Part shown: one piece after another, positions 52,801-61,119 of the stretch
How positions within the stretch are numbered: the first letter of the stretch is position 1
Layout: each line of letters starts with the position of its first letter
The notes under the pieces: model-generated
Seen by the model: only the letters and a program-made list of their open reading frames with translations
Told to the model about the DNA's origin: nothing
Databases searched by the model: none
Position numbers and translations under genes: made by a program
From: Antribacter gilvus
Lineage (GTDB): Bacteria > Actinomycetota > Actinomycetes > Actinomycetales > Cellulomonadaceae
Direction of reading: 5' to 3'
Assembly: GCF_003946865.1 (NCBI RefSeq)
Contig: NZ_QXTH01000013.1
Span: forward strand, 79,468-143,467
DNA length: 64,000 nt

Positions 52801-53130
52801 ATGGGCGCCGACGTGATGCTGCGGCGGGTGACGCGCCGGGGGAGCAGCCCTCGACGGGAAGAGCTCACCGAGGTGGACTCCGTGAGCGACAGCGACGACA
52901 TCCTCGTGCGGCTCTGTGCCGCGAGCGGGCTGCCGATGCTGAGCAGGGTCGACCCGTACGGGGACCTCGTCCTGTCGTCGGACGAGATGGAGCAGCTGGT
53001 GTCCGAGCTGGACCAGGTGCGGACGTCCACGTCGGACCACGCCGAGCGATGGTTGCTGGACCGGGTCCTGGTGCTGGCCAGGACGTGCGCGCGGGACCGG
53101 GACCTGCGCCTCTGGTTCGCGGGCGACTGA
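52801..53130 (+). CDS. Small hypothetical protein
   Basis: A 109-residue protein with a basic N-terminus (MLRRVTRRGSSPRREEL) and a mostly acidic, helical remainder (DDILVRLCAASGLPML, SSDEMEQLVSELDQV, DRVLVLARTCARDRDLRLWFAGD). I do not recognise the family. A strong AGGAGG ribosome-binding site 6-7 nt before the ATG supports expression. No membrane segment or metal motif is visible. Confidence 0.75.
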   Translation: MGADVMLRRVTRRGSSPRREELTEVDSVSDSDDILVRLCAASGLPMLSRVDPYGDLVLSSDEMEQLVSELDQVRTSTSDHAERWLLDRVLVLARTCARDRDLRLWFAGD

Positions 53131-53307
53131 CGCCGTCGCCGGCGGACCTGAGCGCCCGCGACCCAGCACCCTGCCCCGTGCGCTGGCGAGTGCGCGCTAC
53201 CTGTGGCAGACCCGGCCGGGCGTAGGTAGGTTCTCCACGGCGGCGGACACACCGCCGCCCGCGGGGGGCGCTGTTCGGCGTGCCCGCGATAGCCGGAGGA
53301 GGCCATC

Positions 53308-53505
53308 ATGGGCGGTCTTGGGGACATGTTCGACAAGGCGAAGGACTTCGTCACGGACGCGGACAACGTCGAGAAGGCGAAGGGCTACCTGACCGACGAG
53401 AACGTCGACGGTGCCGCGGAGAAGCTCAAGGAGTTCGCGCCCGACAACGTCGACGGCTTCGTGGACACGGCGGCCGACAAGGCCAAGGAGTTCGGCGGTC
53501 AGTGA
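53308..53505 (+). CDS. Small Lys/Asp-rich helical protein (MT0933 antitoxin-like)
   Basis: A 65-residue highly charged protein made of repeated helical heptads ([36 protein letters not shown]). It resembles the small Rv0909/MT0933-type antitoxin-like and CsbD-like stress proteins of actinobacteria, but there is no toxin partner next to it. GGAGGA precedes the ATG. It probably accumulates as a soluble protein; function unknown. Confidence 0.75.
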   Translation: MGGLGDMFDKAKDFVTDADNVEKAKGYLTDENVDGAAEKLKEFAPDNVDGFVDTAADKAKEFGGQ

Positions 53506-53519
53506 CCGCGGACTGGGAT

Positions 53520-53608
53520 GCGGCCGGTCCGGCCGCTCCCGGTACGTCACCGATGCCTGGCATCGGTACGATCGAGGGGCGCTCCCCGTTCCGGGGCGGC
53601 GCCCCTCG
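53520..53608 (+). promoter_or_regulatory. Hairpin-rich leader upstream of thrS
   Basis: Three stem-loops follow one another: GCGGCCG/CGGCCGC around 53519-53535, CCGATGCC/GGCATCGG at 53550-53566 and a long one with CGAGGGGCGC (53573-53582) pairing with GCGCCCCTCG (53599-53608). The first may terminate the preceding small gene; the last, 76 nt before thrS, could act in attenuation. I see no T-box consensus. Confidence 0.45.
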
Positions 53609-53683
53609 TCCGTCCTCGACCTCGGTCGACGGCGGCGCACCACCCGTCCGGGCGGGCCTCCGCCCCAGCACAAGGAGACGCAC

Positions 53684-55717
53684 GTGTCCGACGTCGTATC
53701 GCCGCCCACCCTCACCGACCTCGCCACCGAGGGAACGGGGACGACGACGGAGACCGCCACCACGGGTGCCGAGCTGTTCCGCGACCGCCGCGACGTGGTC
53801 GTGGTCCGCGTGGACGGCGTCCTGCGGGACCTGGACCAGCCCATCCCGGCCGGTGCCGTCGTCGAGCCCGTGACGATCTCCGAGCCCGACGGCCTGGCGG
53901 TGCTCCGGCACTCGGCCGCGCACGTGCTCGCGCAGGCGGTCCAGCAGGTCAACCCGGACGCGAAGCTGGGCATCGGCCCGCCCATCACGGACGGCTTCTA
54001 CTACGACTTCGACGTCGAGACCCCGTTCACCCCGGAAGACCTCAAGGCGCTCGACAAGGCGATGCAGCGCATCGTCAACGAGGGCCAGACGTTCCGCCGT
54101 CGCGTCGTCACCGAGGAGGAGGCGCGCGCCGAGCTCGCGAACGAGCCGTACAAGCTGGAGCTGATCGGCCTGAAGGGCTCGTCGTCGGAGGCCGGCGAGG
54201 GTGCTGACGTCGAGGTGGGCGGCGGCGAGCTGACCATCTACGAGAACGTCCGCGGAGCCGGGCGCGAGTCGGAGACGGTGGTCTGGAAGGACCTGTGCCG
54301 CGGCCCGCACCTGCCCACCACGAAGCTCATCGCCAACGGCTTCCAGCTCATGCGCTCGGCCGCGGCCTACTGGCGGGGCAGCGAGAAGAACCCGCAGCTG
54401 CAGCGCATCTACGGCACGGCGTGGCCCACCAAGGACCAGCTGAAGTCGTACCTGGAGCGTCTGGCCGAGGCGGAGCGCCGCGACCACCGCCGCCTGGGCA
54501 ACGAGATGGACCTGTTCAGCTTCCCGGACGAGATCGGCTCGGGCCTGGCGGTGTTCCACCCCAAGGGTGGCGTGATCCGCAACGCGATGGAGCAGTACTC
54601 GCGCCAGAAGCACATCGAGGGCGGCTACGAGTTCGTCTACTCCCCGCACATCACCAAGTCGCGGCTGTACGAGGTCTCGGGCCACCTCGACTGGTACGCC
54701 GAGGGCATGTACCCGCCGATGCACCTCGACGAGGAGCTCGACGACGAGGGCACCGTCCGCAAGCCGGGCCAGGACTACTACCTGAAGCCCATGAACTGCC
54801 CCATGCACAACCTGATCTTCGACGCGCGCGGCCGCTCCTACCGCGAGCTCCCGATGCGCCTGTTCGAGTTCGGCACGGTGTACCGGTACGAGAAGTCCGG
54901 CGTGATCCACGGCATGACCCGTGCCCGGGGCTTCACCCAGGACGATGCCCACATCTACTGCACCCGCGAGCAGATGAAGGAGGAGCTGACGACCACGCTC
55001 ACCTTCGTCCTCGACCTCCTCAAGGACTACGGCCTCGACGACTTCTACCTGGAGCTCTCCACGCGGGACCCGGAGAAGTCGGTCGGCAGCGAGGAGGCGT
55101 GGGAGGAGGCGACCCGCACGCTGGAGGAGGTCGCCACGGCGTCCGGCCTCGAGCTCGTGCCCGACCCGGGCGGCGCCGCGTTCTACGGCCCCAAGATCTC
55201 CGTGCAGGCGAAGGACGCCATCGGCCGCACCTGGCAGATGTCGACCATCCAGCTCGACTTCAACCTGCCGGAGAAGTTCGAGCTCGAGTACACGGCGGCC
55301 GACGGCTCGCGCCAGCGTCCCGTGATGATCCACCGTGCCCTGTTCGGCTCGATCGAGCGGTTCTTCGCGGTGCTGCTCGAGCACTACGCCGGCCAGTTCC
55401 CGGTGTGGCTCGCCCCGGTGCAGGTCAAGCTGGTCCCCGTGGCGGACGCGTTCGACGGCTACGTCAAGGAGATCGCCGACCGGCTGCGGGCGGAGGGGAT
55501 CCGGGTGGAGACGGACCTCTCCGACGACCGCTTCCCCAAGAAGATCCGCAACGCCTCGAAGGAGAAGGTGCCCTTCACGCTCATCGCGGGCGGCGAGGAC
55601 GAGGCCGCGGGCGCGGTGTCGTTCCGGTTCCGCGACGGCCGCCAGGAGAACGGGGTCCCGGTCGCCGAGGCGGTCGAGCGGGTCGTGGCGGCGGTCCGGG
55701 ACCGCGTGCAGGTCTGA
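53684..55717 (+). CDS. thrS: Threonyl-tRNA synthetase
   Basis: A 677-residue class II aminoacyl-tRNA synthetase that charges tRNA-Thr. An N-terminal TGS domain (to ~75) is followed by the editing domain with [11 protein letters not shown], the class II core and the anticodon-binding domain (from ~570). The zinc ligands are Cys372 (MNCPMH), His423 (DDAHIYC) and His550 (IHRALFG). The GTG at 53684 has AAGGAG 6 nt upstream. It heads the conserved actinobacterial block thrS-HIT-pgsA-acyltransferase-pimA-pdxS. Confidence 0.97.
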   Translation: MSDVVSPPTLTDLATEGTGTTTETATTGAELFRDRRDVVVVRVDGVLRDLDQPIPAGAVVEPVTISEPDGLAVLRHSAAHVLAQAVQQVNPDAKLGIGPPITDGFYYDFDVETPFTPEDLKALDKAMQRIVNEGQTFRRRVVTEEEARAELANEPYKLELIGLKGSSSEAGEGADVEVGGGELTIYENVRGAGRESETVVWKDLCRGPHLPTTKLIANGFQLMRSAAAYWRGSEKNPQLQRIYGTAWPTKDQLKSYLERLAEAERRDHRRLGNEMDLFSFPDEIGSGLAVFHPKGGVIRNAMEQYSRQKHIEGGYEFVYSPHITKSRLYEVSGHLDWYAEGMYPPMHLDEELDDEGTVRKPGQDYYLKPMNCPMHNLIFDARGRSYRELPMRLFEFGTVYRYEKSGVIHGMTRARGFTQDDAHIYCTREQMKEELTTTLTFVLDLLKDYGLDDFYLELSTRDPEKSVGSEEAWEEATRTLEEVATASGLELVPDPGGAAFYGPKISVQAKDAIGRTWQMSTIQLDFNLPEKFELEYTAADGSRQRPVMIHRALFGSIERFFAVLLEHYAGQFPVWLAPVQVKLVPVADAFDGYVKEIADRLRAEGIRVETDLSDDRFPKKIRNASKEKVPFTLIAGGEDEAAGAVSFRFRDGRQENGVPVAEAVERVVAAVRDRVQV

Positions 55718-55724
55718 CGCGCGG

Positions 55725-56339
55725 ATGGACGAGCACGGTCGGGTCGCCCCGGGTCCGGGAGCCGGCCCTGGAGCGGGAGGCGGCTCCGGAGCCGGCGTCG
55801 AGCCTGCCTCGGCCTTCGGGCCGCAGGAGGACGGCATGCAGCGCCTCTGGACGCCGCACCGGATGGTGTACATCGGCGGGGAGGCCAAGCCCGCCGACAC
55901 GACCGAGGGGTCGTGCCCGTTCTGCCGCATCCCGCGCGGCGACGACGAGCAGGGTCTCGTCGTCGCCCGCGGGGAGCGGTGCTTCGCGCTCCTCAACCTG
56001 TACCCGTACAACTCGGGGCACCTCATGGTCCTGCCGTACCGGCACGTCTCGGACTACACGGACCTGGACGACGGCGAGACGGCGGAGCTCGCGGCCATGA
56101 CGAAGGCAGCGGTCCGTGCGCTGCGCGCCGCGTACGCCCCGTCCGGATTCAACCTCGGCCTGAACCAGGGCGAGGTCGCGGGTGCGGGGATCGCCGCGCA
56201 CCTGCACCAGCACGTGGTGCCACGCTGGCTGGGCGACGCCAACTTCCTCCCCGTGGTGGGGCAGACGAAGGCCCTGCCGGAGCTGCTGGCAGACACACGC
56301 CGCCGGCTGGCGGAGGCGTGGGACCGAGGGGAGAGCTGA
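55725..56339 (+). CDS. HIT-family nucleotide phosphorylase/hydrolase (Ap4A phosphorylase type)
   Basis: A 204-residue histidine-triad protein acting on dinucleoside polyphosphates such as Ap4A. The triad is HLHQHVVPRW; GSCPFC near residue 65 is the start of a CxxC zinc site as in mycobacterial Rv2613c, an Ap4A phosphorylase. The first ~35 residues are Gly/Ala-rich and probably disordered. It follows thrS by 7 nt. Its stop overlaps the pgsA start (TGATG). Confidence 0.93.
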   Translation: MDEHGRVAPGPGAGPGAGGGSGAGVEPASAFGPQEDGMQRLWTPHRMVYIGGEAKPADTTEGSCPFCRIPRGDDEQGLVVARGERCFALLNLYPYNSGHLMVLPYRHVSDYTDLDDGETAELAAMTKAAVRALRAAYAPSGFNLGLNQGEVAGAGIAAHLHQHVVPRWLGDANFLPVVGQTKALPELLADTRRRLAEAWDRGES

Positions 56340-56962
56340 TGTTCCGCGGCCTGCGTGCCACGATGACCCGGCTGTTCACGCCGCTCGCGCGCGTGCTGAC
56401 CCGGCTGGGAGTGTCGCCCGACGCCGTGACGATCACCGGCACGCTCGTGGTCACGGTTCTGGCGCTCACGCTCCTGCCGACGGGGCACCTTCTCCTCGGC
56501 GCCCTCCTGATCGGGGTGTTCGCCCTCTTCGACTCGCTCGACGGCGTGATGGCCCGCGCGCAGGGCCGCTCCGGCCCGTGGGGTGCCTTCCTCGACTCGA
56601 CCCTCGACCGCGTCTCCGACGGTGCGGTCTTTGTGGGCATCACGCTCTGGTTCGTGCTCCGCGCGGAGGAGCCGTACGCCACGTGGGGCACGTTCGCGGC
56701 GCTCGCCTGCCTCGTCCTGGGTGGGGTGGTCCCGTACGCCCGGGCCCGCGCGGAGAGCGTCGGGGTCTCGGCGAGCAACGGCATCGCCGAGCGCGCGGAC
56801 CGCCTGCTGATCGCGCTGCTCGCGGTGGCCCTCATCGACGTGGGCCTGCCCGTCGTCGTCGCGGTCGTGGTGCTCTGGCTGCTGGCGGCGGCGAGCCTCG
56901 TGACCGTGGCGCAGCGGGTCGGCACCGTCCGGCGCCAGCTCCGTGAGGTGGCGGCCAAGTGA
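56339..56962 (+). CDS. pgsA: Phosphatidylinositol phosphate synthase (CDP-alcohol phosphatidyltransferase)
   Basis: A 207-residue membrane enzyme with ~6 helices that condenses CDP-diacylglycerol with inositol-1-phosphate, the first committed step to phosphatidylinositol in actinobacteria. The family signature DSLDGVMARAQGRSGPWG-AFLDSTLD contains the four metal-binding aspartates. Location between the HIT gene and the PIM acyltransferase/PimA genes identifies it as the PIP synthase rather than a PGP synthase. Starts within the HIT stop; ends within the next start (GTGA). Confidence 0.94.
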   Translation: MFRGLRATMTRLFTPLARVLTRLGVSPDAVTITGTLVVTVLALTLLPTGHLLLGALLIGVFALFDSLDGVMARAQGRSGPWGAFLDSTLDRVSDGAVFVGITLWFVLRAEEPYATWGTFAALACLVLGGVVPYARARAESVGVSASNGIAERADRLLIALLAVALIDVGLPVVVAVVVLWLLAAASLVTVAQRVGTVRRQLREVAAK

Positions 56963-57954
56963 TCGACGTCGCGAAGGCCTACACGCTGGCCTGGCGCCAC
57001 GCGCCGAAGATCCCCGAGCCGCTGCTGCGGGCCGCGTTCACCGTCGTGGCGGACGTGACGTGGTGGCGCCGCGGCTCGGGCGTGCGCCGGCTCGAGGCGA
57101 ACTACGCCCGCGTGCGCCCGGACCTGGACGCGCGGGGCGTGCGCGCCCTCGCCCGCGCCGGGATGCGCTCGTACATGCGCTACTTCCGCGAGGCGTTCAC
57201 GCTCCAGGGCGCCTCGCCCGCCCAGGTCGACGCCCGGGTGCGGCTCGTCGGCCACGACGAGGTCCTGGGCCCGCTCCTCGACCGGCCGGGAGCCCGCCGG
57301 GGCGCAGCGGTCCTCGCGCTGGCGCACCTCGGCAACTGGGACCTCGCGGGAGCGTACTGCTCGCGGCACATCGCGCCGGTGCTGACGGTCGCGGAGAAGC
57401 TGAAGCCCGAGGCGCTGTTCCACGAGTTCGTGGCGTTCCGCCGGTCGCTCGGCATCGAGGCGCTGGGGCTGGGCGACGGCGAGGTGTTCCGCGGGCTCCT
57501 GGCGGGCGTGCTCGGCGGGGACCGGCTGGTTCCGCTGCTCGCCGACCGCGACCTGACGGCGACGGGCGTCGAGGTGGACCTGTGCGGTCACCGCGCCCGG
57601 GTCGCCGCCGGGCCCGCCGCGCTGGCGCTGGCTGCCAAGGCGCCGCTGGTCCCCACGACCATCACCTACGAGCGGCTCAGCGGCGAGCGCCGCCGAGCCG
57701 CACGCACGCCATGGGGCATCGTGATCCAGTTCCACGACCCGGTCACCCTCCCCGACCCGCTGCCCGACGGCGTCCGCACGCGCCCCGAGCAGGTCGCCCA
57801 CCTCTCCCAGGCCTGGGTCGACGTGATCGCCCGGACGCTCACCGAGCGCACCGAGGACTGGCACATGCTCCAGCGCGTGTTCGTCGCCGACCTGGACCCC
57901 GTGCGGGACCAGGAGCGGAGGGCGTCCGCGGTGCACGACGGCGCCGCCTCGTGA
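56959..57954 (+). CDS. Phosphatidylinositol mannoside acyltransferase (PatA-like)
   Basis: A 331-residue LpxL/HtrB-superfamily acyltransferase. LALAHLGNWDLAGAY contains the catalytic HxxxxD pair (His, Asp), with GDRLVPLLADRDLTATGVEV and FHDPVTLP downstream. In mycobacteria PatA acylates the mannose of PIM1 or PIM2 at the inner face of the membrane; the synteny with pgsA and pimA supports the same role. GTG overlaps the pgsA stop; its own stop is overlapped by pimA. Confidence 0.93.
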   Translation: MIDVAKAYTLAWRHAPKIPEPLLRAAFTVVADVTWWRRGSGVRRLEANYARVRPDLDARGVRALARAGMRSYMRYFREAFTLQGASPAQVDARVRLVGHDEVLGPLLDRPGARRGAAVLALAHLGNWDLAGAYCSRHIAPVLTVAEKLKPEALFHEFVAFRRSLGIEALGLGDGEVFRGLLAGVLGGDRLVPLLADRDLTATGVEVDLCGHRARVAAGPAALALAAKAPLVPTTITYERLSGERRRAARTPWGIVIQFHDPVTLPDPLPDGVRTRPEQVAHLSQAWVDVIARTLTERTEDWHMLQRVFVADLDPVRDQERRASAVHDGAAS

Positions 57955-59258
57955 CCCGGACGCCGTTCTGGCGCTCGCGCCGGAGCCGGGCGGCGAAGCG
58001 CCGCCTGCGGGTGGGCATCGTGTGCCCGTACTCGTTCGACGCGCCGGGCGGGGTCCAGTTCCACGTGCGCGACCTGGCCGAGGCGCTGATGGCGGAGGGC
58101 CACGACGTCGAGGTCCTGGCTCCCGCGAGCGACGACACCCCGTTGCCGGACTTCGTCACGCCGGCGGGACGTGCCGTGCCCGTCCCCTACAACGGCTCGG
58201 TGGCGCGCCTGACGTTCGGGCCGATGACCGCGTCGAAGGTGCGGCGCTGGCTGGAGGCGGGCGAGTTCGACGTGCTGCACCTGCACGAGCCGATGACACC
58301 GTCGCTGTCGATGCTGGCCCTCTGGCAGGCGCAGTCACCGGTGGTCGCCACGTTCCACTCCTCCCTGGTGCGCTCCCGCGCGCTGCAGATCGCCTATCCG
58401 CTGGTGCGTCAGAGCCTGGAGAAGATCGCGGCCCGCATCGCCGTGTCGGAGGACGCCCGCCGGACGCTCGTCGACCACCTGGGCGGCGACGCCGTCGTCA
58501 TCCCGAACGGCGTCTTCACCGCGCCGTTCGCCACCGCCGAGCCCCGGCGGGGGTGGTCGGGCACGCCCGACGCGCCGACGATCGCCTTCCTGGGCCGCAT
58601 CGACGAGCCGCGCAAGGGCCTGTCCGTGCTCGTCGGCGCGGTGCCGCGGGTCCTGGAGAAGGCGCCCGGCGCCCGGTTCCTGGTGGCGGGACGCGGCGAG
58701 GACGCGCAGGAGGAGACCCGTGAGGCGCTCGGCCCCCACGCCGGGGCGGTGGAGTTCCTGGGCGGGGTGTCCGACGAGGACAAGGCACGGCTGCTCCGGT
58801 CCGTCGACCTGTACGTGGCCCCCCAGACGGGCGGCGAGAGCTTCGGCATCGTCCTGGTCGAGGCCATGAGCGCCGGGGCGGTCGTCGTGGCGAGCGACCT
58901 CGGCGCGTTCCATCGCGTGCTCGACGACGGCGCGGCCGGGGCCCTGTTCCGCGTCGGCGACAGCGACGACCTCGCGGCGACGATCCTGGAGCTGCTGGCG
59001 GACCCGGTCCGCCGGGACGCGTACCGGGAGCGGGCCGCGGGCTTCGTGCAGCGATTCGACTGGGCCACGATCAGCCAGCAGGTGCTCGCCGTGTACGAGA
59101 TGGCCATCGAGGCGGGGGAGGCGATCGGGGGGCACGACGACGCGTCGGCCCGCTTCCTGGGTCTCTTTCCCCGCGACATGGAGTCGCAGCAGCCCGGGGA
59201 CGCGCCGGAGGACCCGGTGCGGCAGCCGGGCGGGAGCGCGGGGGGCCGACCGCGATGA
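57951..59258 (+). CDS. pimA: Phosphatidylinositol alpha-mannosyltransferase PimA
   Basis: A 435-residue GT4 glycosyltransferase with GT-B fold. It adds the first mannose from GDP-mannose to phosphatidylinositol. N-terminal GIVCPYSFDAPGGVQFHV (acceptor site), HLHEPMTPSLSMLAL, and the C-terminal donor site FLGRIDEPRKGL with GGESFGIVLVEAMSAG are visible. A basic N-terminus of ~18 residues may aid membrane association; the C-terminal ~35 residues are low complexity. Translationally coupled on both sides. Confidence 0.95.
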   Translation: MTRTPFWRSRRSRAAKRRLRVGIVCPYSFDAPGGVQFHVRDLAEALMAEGHDVEVLAPASDDTPLPDFVTPAGRAVPVPYNGSVARLTFGPMTASKVRRWLEAGEFDVLHLHEPMTPSLSMLALWQAQSPVVATFHSSLVRSRALQIAYPLVRQSLEKIAARIAVSEDARRTLVDHLGGDAVVIPNGVFTAPFATAEPRRGWSGTPDAPTIAFLGRIDEPRKGLSVLVGAVPRVLEKAPGARFLVAGRGEDAQEETREALGPHAGAVEFLGGVSDEDKARLLRSVDLYVAPQTGGESFGIVLVEAMSAGAVVVASDLGAFHRVLDDGAAGALFRVGDSDDLAATILELLADPVRRDAYRERAAGFVQRFDWATISQQVLAVYEMAIEAGEAIGGHDDASARFLGLFPRDMESQQPGDAPEDPVRQPGGSAGGRPR

Positions 59259-59917
59259 GCTGGTCGGAGATCGCGTTCTGGGCGCTCGCCGTCGCGGTGG
59301 TCGTCGTGTTCCTGGCGTGGCGTTCGGCGTCCCGCCTGGACCGGCTGCACCGCAAGGTCGCGGCGTCGCGCATCGCCCTGGACACCCAGCTCGTGCGGCG
59401 CGCCTCGGCAGCCGTGGACCTCGCGGCCTCCGGGGTGCTGGACCCTGCGAGCGCAGTGCTGGTGGCGGAGACGGCGTACGCGGTGGTGGACGCCGCGGGC
59501 GCGTCGGGCGAGGTGATGAGCGACCCGTCCGACGGCGGTCCGGGAGCCCTTCGTGCCCCGTCCGCCCTGGTGCTGGCCACCTTCGGGATCGACGGCCTGG
59601 GAGCGGTGCGCGAGCGTGCGGAGAGCGCCCTGTCGGCGACCCTGCGCGAGGCGCTGGGACCGCCGGAGGCGATCCATGCGCTCCGGGCCGTCGACCCGGG
59701 CGACCTGCTGCTCGACTCCCTCGCGGCGGCCTGGTACCGGGCCACGCTGGCGCGCCGGTTCCACAACGAGGCCGTGGCGCAGGCGCAGCGTGTGCGCCGG
59801 CACTGGTACGTGCGGCTGTTCCACCTCGCAGGTCGCGCGCCCGTGCCGAGGACCGTCGAGCTCGACGACGCGATGCCCGACGGTCTGGACCCCGTGCCTG
59901 CCACCAACGGCCGGTGA
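59255..59917 (+). CDS. LemA-like membrane-anchored protein
   Basis: A 220-residue protein with one N-terminal transmembrane helix (~5-25) and a helical cytoplasmic part (RLDRLHRKVAASRIALDTQL, AWYRATLARRFHNEAVAQAQ). It is similar to the LemA-like or NUDIX-neighbour hypothetical proteins regularly found between pimA and pdxS in actinobacteria. Function unknown. The ATG overlaps the pimA stop (ATGA). A -10-like TAGGAT at 59960 downstream probably serves pdxS separately. Confidence 0.85.
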   Translation: MSWSEIAFWALAVAVVVVFLAWRSASRLDRLHRKVAASRIALDTQLVRRASAAVDLAASGVLDPASAVLVAETAYAVVDAAGASGEVMSDPSDGGPGALRAPSALVLATFGIDGLGAVRERAESALSATLREALGPPEAIHALRAVDPGDLLLDSLAAAWYRATLARRFHNEAVAQAQRVRRHWYVRLFHLAGRAPVPRTVELDDAMPDGLDPVPATNGR

Positions 59918-60036
59918 CCGGACCGCGGGAGGCGAGGTCCGGCGTCGTCCCGCGGCGCGTAGGATCGTGGGCAGGGGCGCACGACCTGTCTGGGTGCCCC
60001 GGCTATCCCTGTGGCGCGAAATGATGTGAGGTAACG

Positions 60037-60960
60037 GTGGCTGAGGCTCCTGAGAACAACACCGCCGGCGGTTCCGCCGGCACCGTCGGCACCGCGCGCG
60101 TGAAGCGCGGCATGGCCGAGATGCTCAAGGGCGGCGTCATCATGGACGTCGTCACGGCAGACCAGGCGAAGATCGCGGAGGACGCGGGCGCGGTGGCCGT
60201 CATGGCCCTCGAGCGCGTCCCGGCCGACATCCGCGCCCAGGGCGGCGTGTCGCGGATGAGCGACCCGGACATGATCGACGGCATCATCGAGGCCGTGTCG
60301 ATCCCGGTCATGGCGAAGGCGCGCATCGGCCACTTCGTCGAGGCCCAGGTGCTGCAGTCCCTCGGTGTCGACTACGTGGACGAGTCCGAGGTGCTGACGC
60401 CCGCGGACTACGCGAACCACATCGACAAGTGGGCGTTCACCGTGCCGTTCGTCTGCGGTGCCACGAACCTCGGCGAGGCCCTGCGCCGCATCACCGAGGG
60501 CGCGGCCATGATCCGCTCCAAGGGCGAGGCCGGTACGGGCGACGTCTCGAACGCGACCACGCACATGCGCCAGATCCGCCAGCAGATCCGCCGCCTCACC
60601 TCCCTGCCGGAGGACGAGCTGTTCGTCGCCGCCAAGGAGCTGCAGGCGCCGTTCGAGCTGGTCAAGGAGATCGCGACCACGGGCAAGCTCCCGGTCGTGC
60701 TGTTCACCGCGGGCGGTATCGCCACGCCGGCGGACGCCGCGATGATGATGCAGCTCGGCGCCGAGGGCGTCTTCGTGGGCTCGGGCATCTTCAAGTCGGG
60801 TGACCCGGTCGCGCGTGCCAAGGCGATCGTCCAGGCCACCACGTTCTTCGACGACCCCGACGTGATCGCCAAGGTCTCGCGCGGTCTGGGCGAGGCTATG
60901 GTGGGCATCAACGTCGAGGAGGAGCCGGCGCCGGTGCGACTGGCTGAGCGGGGTTGGTGA
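60037..60960 (+). CDS. pdxS: Pyridoxal 5'-phosphate synthase lyase subunit PdxS
   Basis: A 307-residue TIM-barrel enzyme that makes PLP from ribose-5-phosphate, glyceraldehyde-3-phosphate and ammonia. Key residues are Asp37 (IMDVV), Lys94 (MAKARIGH) and Lys162 (RSKGEAGTG). Ammonia normally comes from PdxT, whose gene usually follows; here a terminator and a convergent helicase gene follow, so pdxT must be elsewhere. The GTG at 60037 has GAGG upstream. Confidence 0.97.
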   Translation: MAEAPENNTAGGSAGTVGTARVKRGMAEMLKGGVIMDVVTADQAKIAEDAGAVAVMALERVPADIRAQGGVSRMSDPDMIDGIIEAVSIPVMAKARIGHFVEAQVLQSLGVDYVDESEVLTPADYANHIDKWAFTVPFVCGATNLGEALRRITEGAAMIRSKGEAGTGDVSNATTHMRQIRQQIRRLTSLPEDELFVAAKELQAPFELVKEIATTGKLPVVLFTAGGIATPADAAMMMQLGAEGVFVGSGIFKSGDPVARAKAIVQATTFFDDPDVIAKVSRGLGEAMVGINVEEEPAPVRLAERGW

Positions 60961-60994
60961 CGTTCTGGGTGTAGGTCTGCCCTGATGGGACCGG

Positions 60995-61029
60995 AGAGGC
61001 CCCGCGGACTTCGTGTCCGCGGGGCCTCT
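60995..61029 (+). terminator. Intrinsic-type terminator of pdxS
   Basis: A perfect 15-bp stem (60995-61009 with 61015-61029), loop TTCGT, followed by TCGTCTT. The most classical intrinsic terminator in the window. Confidence 0.9.
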
Positions 61030-61119
61030 TCGTCTTGGGCGCAAGGCAGTTGCCGTCCACACCATGGAAGGTCCGGTCGCGTTCGAGTAGCTGCTCCGGA
61101 TGATCGTGGGGACTCGACG

